From Fictibacillus sp. FJAT-27399 (GTDB lineage Bacteria > Bacillota > Bacilli > Bacillales > Fictibacillaceae), in the NCBI RefSeq assembly GCF_001510655.1, contig NZ_LMVC01000003.1:169847-233846 (forward strand): 64,000 nt of DNA, in the 5' to 3' direction. Positions 16,745 through 25,528 of the stretch are shown in pieces. The translations under genes and the position numbers were made by a program. Each line of letters begins with the position of its first letter. Position 1 is the stretch's first letter. The notes below the pieces were generated by a model. It made no database searches. It worked only from the letters and a program-made list of their open reading frames with translations, and was not told the DNA's origin.

Positions 16745-18334
16745 TTGAATGTACCAATGCTGTTGCCTCAATTTCTTGATCGTGCGGTAAAGTTGTATGG
16801 AAAGAAAGCTGCGATAATCGGTGAAAAGCAAACCTATACATACAGTGAAGTGAATAACCGGGTCAACCAGCTTTCACGCGGGTTAATGGAAGCTGGGATT
16901 GGAAAAGGAGATCGTGTGGCTTACCTTGCTCCGAACACGTCCGAGATGTATGAAGGATTTTACGGTGTGCTGCAGATCGGGGCTGTTATGGTACCGCTCA
17001 ACACAAGGCTAAAGCCGGAAGATTATTTATACATACTGAATCACAGCGGATCAAAAGTACTCCTTGTTGACCATGAACTGGTGAACCAAATCGAGCCAAT
17101 TCGAGAACAGTTAACGACGGTTGAAGCCATTATAGTGCATGGTCTTGAACGGGCAGGGAACGGTTTAATTCCCTATGAAAACTGGCTGGATCAGTTCGAC
17201 ACAGCACCTGTTGAACGTCCGGAGATCGATGAGAATGACTTGGCGACGCTTTTGTATACGAGCGGGACGACCGGCAAACCGAAAGGGGTTATGCTGTCAC
17301 ATCGGAGCAATTTTTTGCATGCGCTTACATCTATGCATCATCTGCGGGTTTCCGATCGTGATGTCCTGCTTCATGTGCTTCCGATGTTCCATGTGAACGG
17401 CTGGGGCTCGCCTTTTTACTTTACGGCGAACGGAGCGACACAGGTCTTCCTCAAAAAGGTAGTACCTGAAGAGATTTTTAGAAAAGTGAACGATCATGGA
17501 GTTTCGGTCATGCATATGGCTCCGACCGTCCTGAATGGACTTCTGCAGTATGCGGACAAGAAAGAGACCGTTAAAGAGGTTAGCAACCTCCGTATTGTCA
17601 TTGCCGGTTCGGCACCGCCGCCAGCCTTCGTGAAGCGGGTTGAGGAAGAACTGCAGTGGGAGTTTATCCAGGTGTACGGCATGACGGAAGCCTCGCCGCT
17701 CATTACGACGTCCATCATCCGGGACACACAGGATCATTTGACGAGTGATGAGAAATACCGATTGAAATCGAAAGCGGGATACGAATTTATTGGTAGTGAA
17801 GTGAAGGTCGTCAATGAGGACGGAGACGAAGTAGCCCATGACAGCCATGAAATCGGCGAGATTGTTGTGCGCAGCAACACTGTTATGGAAGGGTACTGGA
17901 ACAACCCGGAGGAAACGAACCATGTCCTCCGAAACGGCTGGTACCATACGGGAGATATGGCGGTGGTCGATGAGGAAGGCAATATTGAGATTGCCGACCG
18001 GAAAAAAGACATCATCATTTCTGGCGGGGAAAACATCTCCTCCATCGAAGTCGAGGGTGTGCTGTATGATCACCCCGCTGTTCTGGAAGCAGCCGTTATC
18101 GCAGTCCCTCATGATAAATGGGGAGAAACACCGCAAGCCATCGTCGTGCTCCGGGAAGGGCACGAGGCTAGTGAGGACGAGCTGATCACGTTTGCCCGCA
18201 GCCGGCTTGCACACTTTAAGGCGCCGACCATTATCGTTTTCGTGGAAGAATTGCCGAAGACCGGCTCCGGAAAGATCCAAAAGGTGCATTTGAGGAAAGC
18301 CTACTGGAAGGACCAAGGGCGGCTTGTTAACTAG
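16745..18334 (+). CDS. Acyl-CoA synthetase (AMP-binding family)
   Basis: An ANL-superfamily ligase (529 residues) activating a carboxylic acid, probably a fatty acid, through an acyl-adenylate to its CoA thioester. The P-loop LLYTSGTTGKPKG is near residue 165, the A5 motif QVYGMTEASPL, the A7 Asp in YHTGDMAVVDEEG, and the C-terminal catalytic Lys in KTGSGKIQK. It begins at TTG 16745 behind GGAGGGATCACTCG. Medium- or long-chain fatty acids are the commonest substrates of close relatives, but an aromatic or branched acid cannot be excluded. Confidence 0.85.
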   Translation: MNVPMLLPQFLDRAVKLYGKKAAIIGEKQTYTYSEVNNRVNQLSRGLMEAGIGKGDRVAYLAPNTSEMYEGFYGVLQIGAVMVPLNTRLKPEDYLYILNHSGSKVLLVDHELVNQIEPIREQLTTVEAIIVHGLERAGNGLIPYENWLDQFDTAPVERPEIDENDLATLLYTSGTTGKPKGVMLSHRSNFLHALTSMHHLRVSDRDVLLHVLPMFHVNGWGSPFYFTANGATQVFLKKVVPEEIFRKVNDHGVSVMHMAPTVLNGLLQYADKKETVKEVSNLRIVIAGSAPPPAFVKRVEEELQWEFIQVYGMTEASPLITTSIIRDTQDHLTSDEKYRLKSKAGYEFIGSEVKVVNEDGDEVAHDSHEIGEIVVRSNTVMEGYWNNPEETNHVLRNGWYHTGDMAVVDEEGNIEIADRKKDIIISGGENISSIEVEGVLYDHPAVLEAAVIAVPHDKWGETPQAIVVLREGHEASEDELITFARSRLAHFKAPTIIVFVEELPKTGSGKIQKVHLRKAYWKDQGRLVN

Positions 18335-18456
18335 CGGGCTCAGACCGTGGCTGGTTATAAATACAAATGGTGTATTTCTCTGAAAATATGTATAATGGCA
18401 CTTTAAGCGTTTAAAGCGTTTCATGGTAAACAATGCTAAAGGAAGGCAGGGGCAGC

Positions 18457-19809
18457 ATGGAAAAAGATCATCAGGATTTAAAAAAGGGGTTATTGCCGCG
18501 TCATGTTCAATTTATCGCCTTAGCAGGGATGATTGGAACGGGGATATTCAAAGGAAGCTCAGACACGCTCAGTTTGGCAGGGCCTAGTGTCGCTTTAGCT
18601 TATTTATTAGGCGGGGCATTATTATTCATTGTTATGACGGCATTGGCGGAGATGGCCATTGTCTATCCAAATTTAAATGTTCAGAATCTCGTTCACAAAG
18701 CATTTGGACATCGGATTTCATTTATCGTTGGCTGGCTTTATTGGGTGCAGTGGGGGATCGTCACGATTGTTGAAATATTGGCTGCGGGAAGCTTTTTGAA
18801 ATACTGGTTTTCTTCCACGCCGCTATGGCTGCTAGCTCTTTTCTGTGCCATCTTCATTATTGGAATCAATCTGTTTCAAGTAAAGTACTATGGTGAGATC
18901 GAGTTTTGGTTTGCTGGAATTAAAATCGTTGCGCTGACGGCCTTTATCATTTTAGGAGCCTGTATTTTGTTCGGTGTGATTCCGAGCTCGATTGATCAGC
19001 CATTAAATAATTACACAGCTCATGGCGGTTTCTTTCCTAACGGGATCGGCGGTATGCTCAGCGCGTTCTTAATCGTTATGTTCTCCTATGGCGGAGCCGA
19101 GCTGATCGGAGTTGCGGTAACCGAAACGAAGGATGCACAAAAGGTACTGCCGAAAGTGATCAAAGGGACGGTAGGGAGAGTTGTTATTTTTTATATTCTT
19201 CCGATTTTGATCATCTGTGGTCTGATGCCTTGGAATAAAGTATCCCTTGTTGAAAGTCCTTTCGTCCAGGTTTTCGATATTACAGGAATCCCTGGAGCCG
19301 GGCACATCATGAACTTTGTTCTTTTAACAGCTGTGCTATCAGCGGCAAACTCAGGGATCTATGCGACGTCAAGAACCCTGTTCTCAATGGCACAAAGCGG
19401 AGAAGCGCCTAAAAAATTTCTTAGGGTGTCCAAAAACGGTATTCCGATCAACGGTATCATCATTACGTCCATCTGTATTTTATTCGGTGTATATCTTGCA
19501 TATAGGACACCGGAAAAGATTATTGGGTATATGATGTCGATTCCTGGATTCACGATCCTTCTCATCTGGATCGCCATTTGTCTTGCCCAGTTAAAGCTGC
19601 GCCGCCATTATGAGGAAAAGCCATTCTTCCAAGTGAGGGGTTTTCCTTTTACGACGATTCTCGGTGCGGTGCTATTATCCGTCATTTTTATTTTCTTCAT
19701 CTTCAATAAAGATAACATTATCGGCACAACAGTCTGTCTCGTGATCGTGGCCGTGATCACTTTGCTGGCTTTCTTGAGTAAAGTGCCAAAAAGAGATTCG
19801 ATTGAATAG
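18457..19809 (+). CDS. APC-family amino-acid permease
   Basis: A 12-helix secondary transporter of the amino acid-polyamine-organocation family (450 residues). The signature GMIGTGIFKGSS in helix 1 forms the unwound substrate-binding region. ATG 18457 follows AGGCAGGGGCAGC and begins MEKDHQDLKKGL; an earlier in-frame start at 18433 lacks an SD. A TATAAT at 18391 and the direct repeat AAGCGTTT-AAAGCGTTT at 18405-18421 lie upstream. The substrate is unknown; import of tryptophan or another aromatic amino acid would suit the neighbourhood but is only a guess. Confidence 0.85.
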   Translation: MEKDHQDLKKGLLPRHVQFIALAGMIGTGIFKGSSDTLSLAGPSVALAYLLGGALLFIVMTALAEMAIVYPNLNVQNLVHKAFGHRISFIVGWLYWVQWGIVTIVEILAAGSFLKYWFSSTPLWLLALFCAIFIIGINLFQVKYYGEIEFWFAGIKIVALTAFIILGACILFGVIPSSIDQPLNNYTAHGGFFPNGIGGMLSAFLIVMFSYGGAELIGVAVTETKDAQKVLPKVIKGTVGRVVIFYILPILIICGLMPWNKVSLVESPFVQVFDITGIPGAGHIMNFVLLTAVLSAANSGIYATSRTLFSMAQSGEAPKKFLRVSKNGIPINGIIITSICILFGVYLAYRTPEKIIGYMMSIPGFTILLIWIAICLAQLKLRRHYEEKPFFQVRGFPFTTILGAVLLSVIFIFFIFNKDNIIGTTVCLVIVAVITLLAFLSKVPKRDSIE

Positions 19810-19811
19810 CG

Positions 19812-20030
19812 TTTTAGTAAGCTTTGGAAGTGGTTGATTTCCGTTTCAGGTGCTCGCTTTCCGCGGGGCGTGCGCTGAGCTTCCTCGGCGCAAGCGCCTG
19901 CGGATCTCACCTGCCCCGCATGTCCCGCAGGAGTCTCGCACCTTGCACTCCAATCAACTTATCAATGAAGGTTCAAAACAGAAACATTTCCAAAGCACAA
20001 CAATCTTTTAGAAAAGAGCTTTTAGAAAAG
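19812..20030 (+). repeat. Intergenic repeat, copy D
   Basis: The core at 19825-19966 shows TGGTTGATTTCCG, CTCGCTTTCCGCGGGGCGTG and CACTCCAATCAACTT. The right flank CAATCTTTTAGAAAAGAGC matches the ends of copies E and F. TTTTAGTA at the left and TTTTAGAA at the right may be a decayed target duplication. Apart from this and the following terminator, 19810-20393 holds nothing clearly coding. Confidence 0.65.
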
Positions 20031-20043
20031 AATCTAAAAAAAG

Positions 20044-20074
20044 AAGCAGCTGGCCTTTTGGCTAGCTGCTTTTT
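20044..20074 (+). terminator. Rho-independent terminator
   Basis: AAGCAGCTGGCC (20044-20055) and GGCTAGCTGCTT (20060-20071) form a 12-bp stem with one G-T pair, then a T-rich tail. It probably serves the permease gene upstream of the repeat. Confidence 0.8.
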
Positions 20075-20393
20075 CCTTTAGTCTGCTTCTTTTTGGCTCA
20101 AAAAGTAAAACATTCCCTGTGAAAAGAACTTAAAATCGCCAATGTTTTAATGTCGCCGCCGGCATCGGAAAATAAGATGCCCGCTCCTAAAACGATCGCA
20201 AATAATGCGAATCCCATGAAAAACTCACCACCACCAGAAATACTCTTTCATACATTCAATAACAGAAGGGGCTTTTCCTTCCGTTATATCTTTTCAGCAG
20301 CGGATTGTCAGCGAATGGAGATACGAAGAGATTTATTTACCACGATATTTTTCCAATATTTGTTTATAATGAGAAGGGTAAGGGGGTTATCCC

Positions 20394-20708
20394 GTGAAAA
20401 GAAAGCATTACTTATGGGGATTGATGATTGCCGTTCTTTTATTTGTTCTTCCACCGATTCTGGCTCCTTCCATCCATGATGGTTCTTCTCAAAAATCGGC
20501 GATACGAGAATACTTGGTCAATGAGGGCCATCCCTATCAAAGCTTCCTCGCCCGTATTACAAGCAATGGACAGGATAAAAAATACGGGGAAAGATATGAG
20601 GTTGCCTGGAACGATTTTAACAGCGAGACCGGAATGACGCCTGCCATTTTCTATGTGAAGAAGAATGATAAGGGATATTATGTGGAGTCTGCAGGGACGG
20701 GTTCTTGA
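20394..20708 (+). CDS. Small membrane-anchored protein of unknown function
   Basis: A 104-residue protein, not recognised. One hydrophobic segment (LWGLMIAVLLFVLPPILAP, about residues 7-25) after MKRKHY is an uncleaved anchor or signal peptide; the rest is polar and likely outside the cell. The start is GTG 20394 behind AAGGGGGTTATCCC. It is a single gene, convergent with the rap gene. An overlapping longer frame from 20150 has no SD and is not supported. Confidence 0.6.
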   Translation: MKRKHYLWGLMIAVLLFVLPPILAPSIHDGSSQKSAIREYLVNEGHPYQSFLARITSNGQDKKYGERYEVAWNDFNSETGMTPAIFYVKKNDKGYYVESAGTGS

Positions 20709-20747
20709 ATTGAATATGCCATTTCACAAAAAAGCAGCTGACACTTG

Positions 20748-21854
20748 TCAGCTGCTTGTCTCATACATTAGCTTTTGCTTGGCTGTATACGCCATGTGGA
20801 AGTATTTGCTCGCTTTTTGGTCGTTCTCGGTGTTGTAGAACTCGGAGGCGAGTTTTTCCGCGTAGTCCTGGACAAATCCCCAGAGCTGGACGGATTGAAA
20901 GTATGGAATGGCAGCGGCTGCTGTTTGTTCCAATTGTTCAGCTGAGGAGGACTGGTTGTACTCGCTCAGGATGGAGAAATGGTGAATGTATTCCTCGTTT
21001 TGTGCATCTCTTGCTATTTTCAGTCCCTGAATGATCCAGTCGTCGGCAATGTCATGATTCCTGAGCTTGACGTGTTCCCGGGCAATCAGGAAGGTCGTTT
21101 TGTAGTCGGTTGCTTTGTCTTCAAACACCTCGGTGAGCTGGGCAATCGCTTTTTCCGAGAGGTTTTGTTCGGCATATAAAAGGCCCAGATTGTAGCGGAT
21201 CTTAAGTTCGAACGGTTCTTTTTTCAAATTGTATACACGAAGAATGTCCAGGGCGGTTAGAAAATGATGCTCGGCTTCCCGGAACTGTTTTAATGATGTT
21301 GAGGCAAGACCGATGATATTTTCGCAGCCGGCGAGTTTCACTTCATAGCCGGATTTGTCTTCAAAGTATTCTTTTGCCTTTATGGCGTGGCGGACGGCAA
21401 GCAGAGGCTGACGGGTGTGATAATAAAAGGTAGCGACTTTGTAGTTGAATTCTGCTTTTTCGATATCATCAGGAAACTGGTTTAACATCTTTTCGGCCAG
21501 CTGATAGTGCAGCTTGGCTTCGAGATAGTTTCCAGTATCGGTAGCATAGATGGCTTTGAAGAAGTGAAAGTAATAGGATAAGAAATCATCTGTTTCTCTT
21601 TTTTTCTCCACATCCAGTTTGTTCAGGGTGTACCGCGCTTCCCAAAGGTCATTGACAAGGAGCTGGTACCTGAAGCTTAACAAAGAGTAGTAGATAAAGA
21701 GAGTCTGTGTAGGGTCCATTTCCATGGTTTCAATCTTTTCATCGATTTCCAGCTTTAATCTGCGGGATTCTACGAGGTTTTGGGAGAGAATTTCACGATA
21801 CCAGCCGTTTAATAGTTGAATCATCTGTTCCGTGCTCGTCAGCTCTACTTCCAT
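20748..21854 (-). CDS. Rap-family aspartate phosphatase / regulator (TPR protein)
   Basis: A cytoplasmic Rap-type protein (368 residues): an N-terminal three-helix region (about 1-70) and a C-terminal domain of tetratricopeptide repeats. Repeat-like segments are YLEAKLHYQLAEKML, REAEHHFLTALDIL and SEKAIAQLTEVFED. Rap proteins dephosphorylate Spo0F or bind ComA or other regulators, and are inhibited by imported Phr peptides. The catalytic subtype cannot be told from sequence. The start ATG at 21854 follows AAAGGTGGGCGTACGTT. A Phr-like gene lies upstream on the same strand instead of in the usual downstream place. Confidence 0.85.
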   Translation of the reverse strand: MEVELTSTEQMIQLLNGWYREILSQNLVESRRLKLEIDEKIETMEMDPTQTLFIYYSLLSFRYQLLVNDLWEARYTLNKLDVEKKRETDDFLSYYFHFFKAIYATDTGNYLEAKLHYQLAEKMLNQFPDDIEKAEFNYKVATFYYHTRQPLLAVRHAIKAKEYFEDKSGYEVKLAGCENIIGLASTSLKQFREAEHHFLTALDILRVYNLKKEPFELKIRYNLGLLYAEQNLSEKAIAQLTEVFEDKATDYKTTFLIAREHVKLRNHDIADDWIIQGLKIARDAQNEEYIHHFSILSEYNQSSSAEQLEQTAAAAIPYFQSVQLWGFVQDYAEKLASEFYNTENDQKASKYFHMAYTAKQKLMYETSS

Positions 21855-21880
21855 AACGTACGCCCACCTTTTAGCATAAA

Positions 21881-21990
21881 TTTACAATTTAACACAATAT
21901 TAGCATAACAAGTCAACTAACGATTGAGTAAATTGTCGTAATTACCTGAAAACTTAAGGGTAACTTTTCTACTAATTTTTTACTATACAA
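21881..21990 (-). promoter_or_regulatory. rap promoter region, homologous to the phr promoter region
   Basis: On the minus strand TTGACT, 18 bp, TTAAAT is a likely promoter. Segments CAATTTA..ACAAT.ATAGCA.A, GAGTAAATTGTCGTAATTAC and TAACTTTTCTACTAATTTTT (plus-strand reading) recur with the same 37-bp spacing at 22341-22440 upstream of phr. Confidence 0.5.
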
Positions 21991-22013
21991 GAGAGAATAG
22001 TTTGGCAACCCAT

Positions 22014-22051
22014 AAAAAAAGAGGAAAGGAGATTGCTCTCTTTCCCTCTTT
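22014..22051. terminator. Terminator between phr and rap
   Basis: An A-run, GAGGAAAGGAG, loop, CTCTTTCCCTC. Read on the minus strand it is a stem followed by seven T residues, 42 bp after the phr stop, so phr and rap have separate transcripts. Confidence 0.75.
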
Positions 22052-22092
22052 GCTGTTTATGTGAATGTCTGGGTGTACAAATCTGCAACCAG

Positions 22093-22224
22093 TTACCCAT
22101 TTGTCATAGAAAATGTCTTTCCGTGTTCCGCATTCGTTACCGCTGAATGATCCGCGATATAGCCGCCAATCAACAAAGCACCAGCCAACGCAATACCTAC
22201 AAGAGCACTTGCCATTTTCTTCAT
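22093..22224 (-). CDS. Phr-like secreted signalling peptide precursor
   Basis: A 43-residue peptide with a typical export signal: MKKM, a hydrophobic stretch ASALVGIALAGALLIGGYIA, then a short tail ending ...TNAEHGKTFSMTNG. The segment EHGKT after TNA resembles known Phr pentapeptides such as ERGMT, SRNVT and ARNQT (small or acidic, basic, Gly or Asn, variable, Thr). The ATG at 22224 follows AGGGGTGTCAAT. Position and co-orientation with rap support the call; the mature peptide is inferred. It has its own promoter region and terminator. Confidence 0.7.
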   Translation of the reverse strand: MKKMASALVGIALAGALLIGGYIADHSAVTNAEHGKTFSMTNG

Positions 22225-22340
22225 ATTGACACCCCTCAATATTTATTTTTTTCTGTGTTTTTGTTTCTGCTGAAGTTTCTCAGGTGCAGGACTTCGAATA
22301 ATAAAAGCTCCCGGCCTCCTTTTCCTTCAACAATATCTTA

Positions 22341-22440
22341 CAATTTACAACAATAATAGCAAATATTAATAGTTTTGCATTGGGTAAAATGTCGCAATTT
22401 ACACAATTTTCTTACATAACTTTTTTACTAATTTTTCCTT
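22341..22440 (-). promoter_or_regulatory. phr promoter region, paralogous to that of rap
   Basis: It contains CAATTTACAACAATAATAGC, GGGTAAAATGTCGCAATTTAC and TAACTTTTTTACTAATTTTT in the same order and spacing as upstream of rap. This suggests a shared regulator or a duplication. Confidence 0.45.
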
Positions 22441-22583
22441 TCTTAATTTTATCAGTATTGATCGTTGAAAAAATGCTCTGAAAGATAGGCTCATAGTGGT
22501 ATAGACAACCTGTCGGCAGAATAATACCCTTTAAATGACATCTTAGGGAAGGAAAGGAATGTGAAATGAGAGGAGGAAGGAAA

Positions 22584-23432
22584 ATGAAAAAGCTAGTAGC
22601 CTGTATGCTGCTGGTTATACTCTTCGCCGGGCTCTCTGCTCCTTTAGCCGCCAGTGCGGCTGATCAGGGATATGGGCACAAAGTCAATATCCGCGTGATG
22701 AGCTATAACCTGCACTACGGAAACAGCATGGGGAACGTGTATGATCTGAATGCTCAGGCTGAAGTGATCCGCCAGTCGGGTGCTGAGATCATCGGGCTGC
22801 AGGAAGTGGATGTTCATTGGAGCAGCCGGAGTTTGTTTGAAGACGATATTAAACTCCTTGCTGAAAAGCTTCAAATGAATTATTTTTTCGCACCAATCTA
22901 TGATCTGCCGCCGCTGTATGCCGGAGAACCGAACCGCCAGTTTGGGGTCGCTGTTTTAAGCAAGTATCCCATTCTGAAGGCAGAGAACCGTGAGATCACA
23001 AGACTGTCTACGCAGGTTCCCAACCCGGTTCCAGCTCCTGCACCAGGTTTTGCCCAAACCTTGATCAATGTTAAAGGGATCAAGCTTCATGTCTATTCCA
23101 CGCACCTCGATTACCGAGCGGATCCAGCCGTCCGGTCCATGCAAGTGAACGATATGCTCTCTATCTTTTCCGAGAGCTCCCGCCAAAAGATTTTATTCGG
23201 AGACATGAACGCCCAGCTGAATGCACCGGAACTAAAGCCGCTTTTCAGCATTCTCCAAGATACATGGAGAAGCGGAGAACCAGGGAGCACGTTTCCAGCG
23301 AACAAACCTTCATCCAAAATCGACTTCATTTTAACCTCACCGCGGATCGAATCAAGATCTTCGTTTATTACCGACACACTCGCTTCCGATCACCGTCCGA
23401 TTATTGCGGACCTGACCATTCCGCGCAGATAA
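22584..23432 (+). CDS. Secreted endonuclease/exonuclease/phosphatase-family protein
   Basis: A DNase I-fold metallophosphodiesterase with a signal peptide (MKKLVACMLLVILFAGL...ASA, cleavage near residue 28). The fold motifs appear in order: SYNLHYG, LQEVD (metal Glu), STHLDYR (catalytic His), GDMNAQ (Asp-Asn) and SDHRP (C-terminal Asp-His). Members cleave nucleic acids, phospholipids or other phosphodiesters; the substrate here is unknown. ATG 22584 is chosen because AGGAGG sits 7 bp before it. The next gene, a secreted glycosidase, starts 20 bp after its stop, so they are co-transcribed. Confidence 0.85.
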   Translation: MKKLVACMLLVILFAGLSAPLAASAADQGYGHKVNIRVMSYNLHYGNSMGNVYDLNAQAEVIRQSGAEIIGLQEVDVHWSSRSLFEDDIKLLAEKLQMNYFFAPIYDLPPLYAGEPNRQFGVAVLSKYPILKAENREITRLSTQVPNPVPAPAPGFAQTLINVKGIKLHVYSTHLDYRADPAVRSMQVNDMLSIFSESSRQKILFGDMNAQLNAPELKPLFSILQDTWRSGEPGSTFPANKPSSKIDFILTSPRIESRSSFITDTLASDHRPIIADLTIPRR

Positions 23433-23452
23433 AACATTAAGGAGGGAGTAAA

Positions 23453-25210
23453 ATGACGAGCAAGTTTATTCGAGCGTTGTTCATTATTATGGCCATTATG
23501 CTGGTCTTTCCTCAATCGTCACTCGCCGCTTCAAGCCCGGTGAAAAAGGAGAAGGATGATGCCTGGCTGAAGCGTATTGTGAAACACATGACGGTTGAAG
23601 AAAAGGCAGGCCAAGTGTTTATCATTCATGTGTATGGAAAAACAGCTGAGGATCCTGCGTATGAACAAATCAATATCAAGCAAAAACGAGGAGCGAAAAA
23701 CTTCGCAGAAGCGATTGAGAAGTACCACTTGGGAGGCGTCATTTATTTTAACTGGACCGATAATATCGGGATGCCGGTGGATAAAGCTCAAGTAAACGCC
23801 CTGTCTAATGGCATTCAAAAAGCGGCGATGAAACAAAGGATTCCGATTCCGCTGTTCGTTTCCACTGACCAGGAAGGGGGAGTTGTGGCACGGGTGACGG
23901 AGCCAGGCACCGTTTTCCCTGGGAACATGGCGCTGGCTGCTGCTCAATCCACAGACTATGCCAGACAGTCGGCCAGCATCATGGGACTTGAGCTGAAAAG
24001 CCTCGGAATCAATCTGAACTTTGCTCCTGATCTGGATGTGAACGTGAATCCTAACAATCCGGTCATCGGTGTCCGTTCATTTTCTGAAAATCCGGATGTC
24101 GTCGCGCGTATGGGAGTCGCCCAGGTGAAGGGCTATCAGGAACAGAACATGATGGCGACCGCCAAGCATTTTCCGGGCCACGGTGACACAGATGTGGATT
24201 CACATTCTGGTCTTCCCATCATCAACCATGATCTGAAGACATTGAATAAAGTTGACCTCAAGCCGTTTAAGGCTGCCATTAAATCAGGCATCGATGCGAT
24301 CATGTCCGGCCATCTTGTCGTTCCTGCGCTTGATGATTCCGGTATGCCGGCTACGTTATCGAAGCCAATCCTGACCGGCCTGCTTCGTGAAAAAATGAAA
24401 TTCAAAGGGCTGATCATCACGGACAGCCTGGGTATGTCGGGTGCCAATATCGTACCGCCTGACCGCGTGCCGGTAGAAGCGTTTAAAGCGGGGGCAGACA
24501 TTCTCTTAAATCCGCCGGATGTGGATGTTGCGTATAATGGGCTGTTGAATGCGGTGAAGAGCGGAGAAATCTCTGAAAAACGTCTGAATCAGTCCGTGAT
24601 TCGAATTCTAAAAGCCAAAATTAAACGCGGCTTGTTCCGCCAGCCGTTAGTAGATCCAAGTGCGATCAACCAGATCGGACTTCTAGAGAATCTTCAGAAA
24701 GCGGAAAATATGACGGATCGCTCGATTACCCTGATCAAAAATGACAACCATACGCTGCCTTTAAAAGAGGGAAGCAAGGTGCTCGTGACCGGGCCGTCTC
24801 TCGGTAAGCCGGCAGAGCTGGCCGCAGCTTTGAACGAAAAAGGAATAGCGGCGAGCGGGTATGCGACCTCAGCCAGTCCGACTGCAGCCGAGCTGGCGAG
24901 TGCTGTGAACCAAGCGTCCAGCACGGATCTAGTGGTGGTTACCGCTTATACGGCTAACACGAACAGTGCTCAGCAGAAATTCGTAAAGGCCCTGCAAGCG
25001 GCGGGTAAACCAGTGGTGCTTGCCTCCATGCGCAATCCGTACGACATTATGACACTGCCGGACGTTACGTCCAATATCTTAACCTATGGAAATCAAAATG
25101 TATCTGTTAGGTCGCTTGCCAAAGCGCTTGTCGGCGAGATCAACCCGAGCGGAAAGCTGCCGGTTACGATTCCCGGGAAGTACGAGTTTGGGTTTGGGTT
25201 GAGTTACTAA
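23453..25210 (+). CDS. nagZ: Glycoside hydrolase family 3, beta-N-acetylglucosaminidase (NagZ-like)
   Basis: A secreted GH3 enzyme of 585 residues removing terminal N-acetylglucosamine from muropeptides during cell-wall recycling. The signal peptide is MTSKFIRALFIIMAIMLVF...SLAA. The NagZ hallmark KHFPGHGDTDVDSHSG carries the catalytic Asp-His pair, and the nucleophile Asp is in LIITDSLGM. A C-terminal domain from about residue 400 is present, as in Bacillus subtilis NagZ (YbbD). AAGGAGGGAGTAAA precedes the ATG. It forms an operon with the upstream phosphodiesterase-like gene. Confidence 0.9.
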   Translation: MTSKFIRALFIIMAIMLVFPQSSLAASSPVKKEKDDAWLKRIVKHMTVEEKAGQVFIIHVYGKTAEDPAYEQINIKQKRGAKNFAEAIEKYHLGGVIYFNWTDNIGMPVDKAQVNALSNGIQKAAMKQRIPIPLFVSTDQEGGVVARVTEPGTVFPGNMALAAAQSTDYARQSASIMGLELKSLGINLNFAPDLDVNVNPNNPVIGVRSFSENPDVVARMGVAQVKGYQEQNMMATAKHFPGHGDTDVDSHSGLPIINHDLKTLNKVDLKPFKAAIKSGIDAIMSGHLVVPALDDSGMPATLSKPILTGLLREKMKFKGLIITDSLGMSGANIVPPDRVPVEAFKAGADILLNPPDVDVAYNGLLNAVKSGEISEKRLNQSVIRILKAKIKRGLFRQPLVDPSAINQIGLLENLQKAENMTDRSITLIKNDNHTLPLKEGSKVLVTGPSLGKPAELAAALNEKGIAASGYATSASPTAAELASAVNQASSTDLVVVTAYTANTNSAQQKFVKALQAAGKPVVLASMRNPYDIMTLPDVTSNILTYGNQNVSVRSLAKALVGEINPSGKLPVTIPGKYEFGFGLSY

Positions 25211-25218
25211 TTTTTTGA

Positions 25219-25474
25219 ATCGAAAAGGCTGTTTTCGTAACCTTTTCTGCTTTTAGGAGTGGTTGATTTCCGTTTCAGGATGCTCGCTTTTACCGGCATA
25301 AACGCCTACTTTCGCGGGGCGTGCGGTGAGCTAGCTAATGAAGCCTGTGGGTCTCACCTGTCCCGCTGCTCCTAGCCGTAGTCTCGCACCTTGCACTCCA
25401 ATCAACTTAGCAATGAAGGTTCTTTACAAAAATGTTCCCAAAGCAGCAATCTTTTAGAAAAGAGCCATCGAAAA
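25219..25474 (+). mobile_element. MITE-like repeat, copy E, with 8-bp target duplication
   Basis: A 240-bp element (25227-25466) with inverted ends GGCTGTTTTC and GAAAAGAGCC (9 of 10 match), flanked on both sides by ATCGAAAA (25219-25226 and 25467-25474). The core is the same dispersed repeat as copies A-D. It has no coding capacity. The 8-bp duplication and GGCT(C/G)TTT ends recall ISL3-family insertion sequences, which could mobilise it in trans. Confidence 0.75.
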
Positions 25475-25510
25475 AGAGCTTGGGATCGATAGGACTCCCA
25501 AGCTCTTTTC
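25471..25510. terminator. Bidirectional terminator after nagZ
   Basis: AAAAAGAGCTTGGG pairs with CCCAAGCTCTTTT (25497-25509) around a 12-nt loop. It serves nagZ and the converging gene. Confidence 0.85.
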
Positions 25511-25512
25511 AT

Positions 25513-25528
25513 TTAAACGGTCGTTTAA
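25513..25528. promoter_or_regulatory. Palindrome TTAAAC-N4-GTTTAA, site 2
   Basis: TTAAAC-GGTC-GTTTAA. It overlaps the stop codon of the minus-strand gene at 25525, so it is not in a normal promoter position. Confidence 0.5.

Noticed and set aside
18405-18425. cre box before the amino-acid permease
   Set aside because: AAGCGTTTAAAGCGTTTCAT has CG in the right setting but misses several conserved positions in either orientation.
20080-20235. Minus-strand hydrophobic peptide (MGFALFAIVLGAGILF...)
   Set aside because: No SD, no upstream promoter and a stop shortly upstream; possibly a relic of a small membrane gene.
20150-20479. 110-codon plus-strand frame
   Set aside because: No SD, and it overlaps a better-supported gene at 20394 in another frame.
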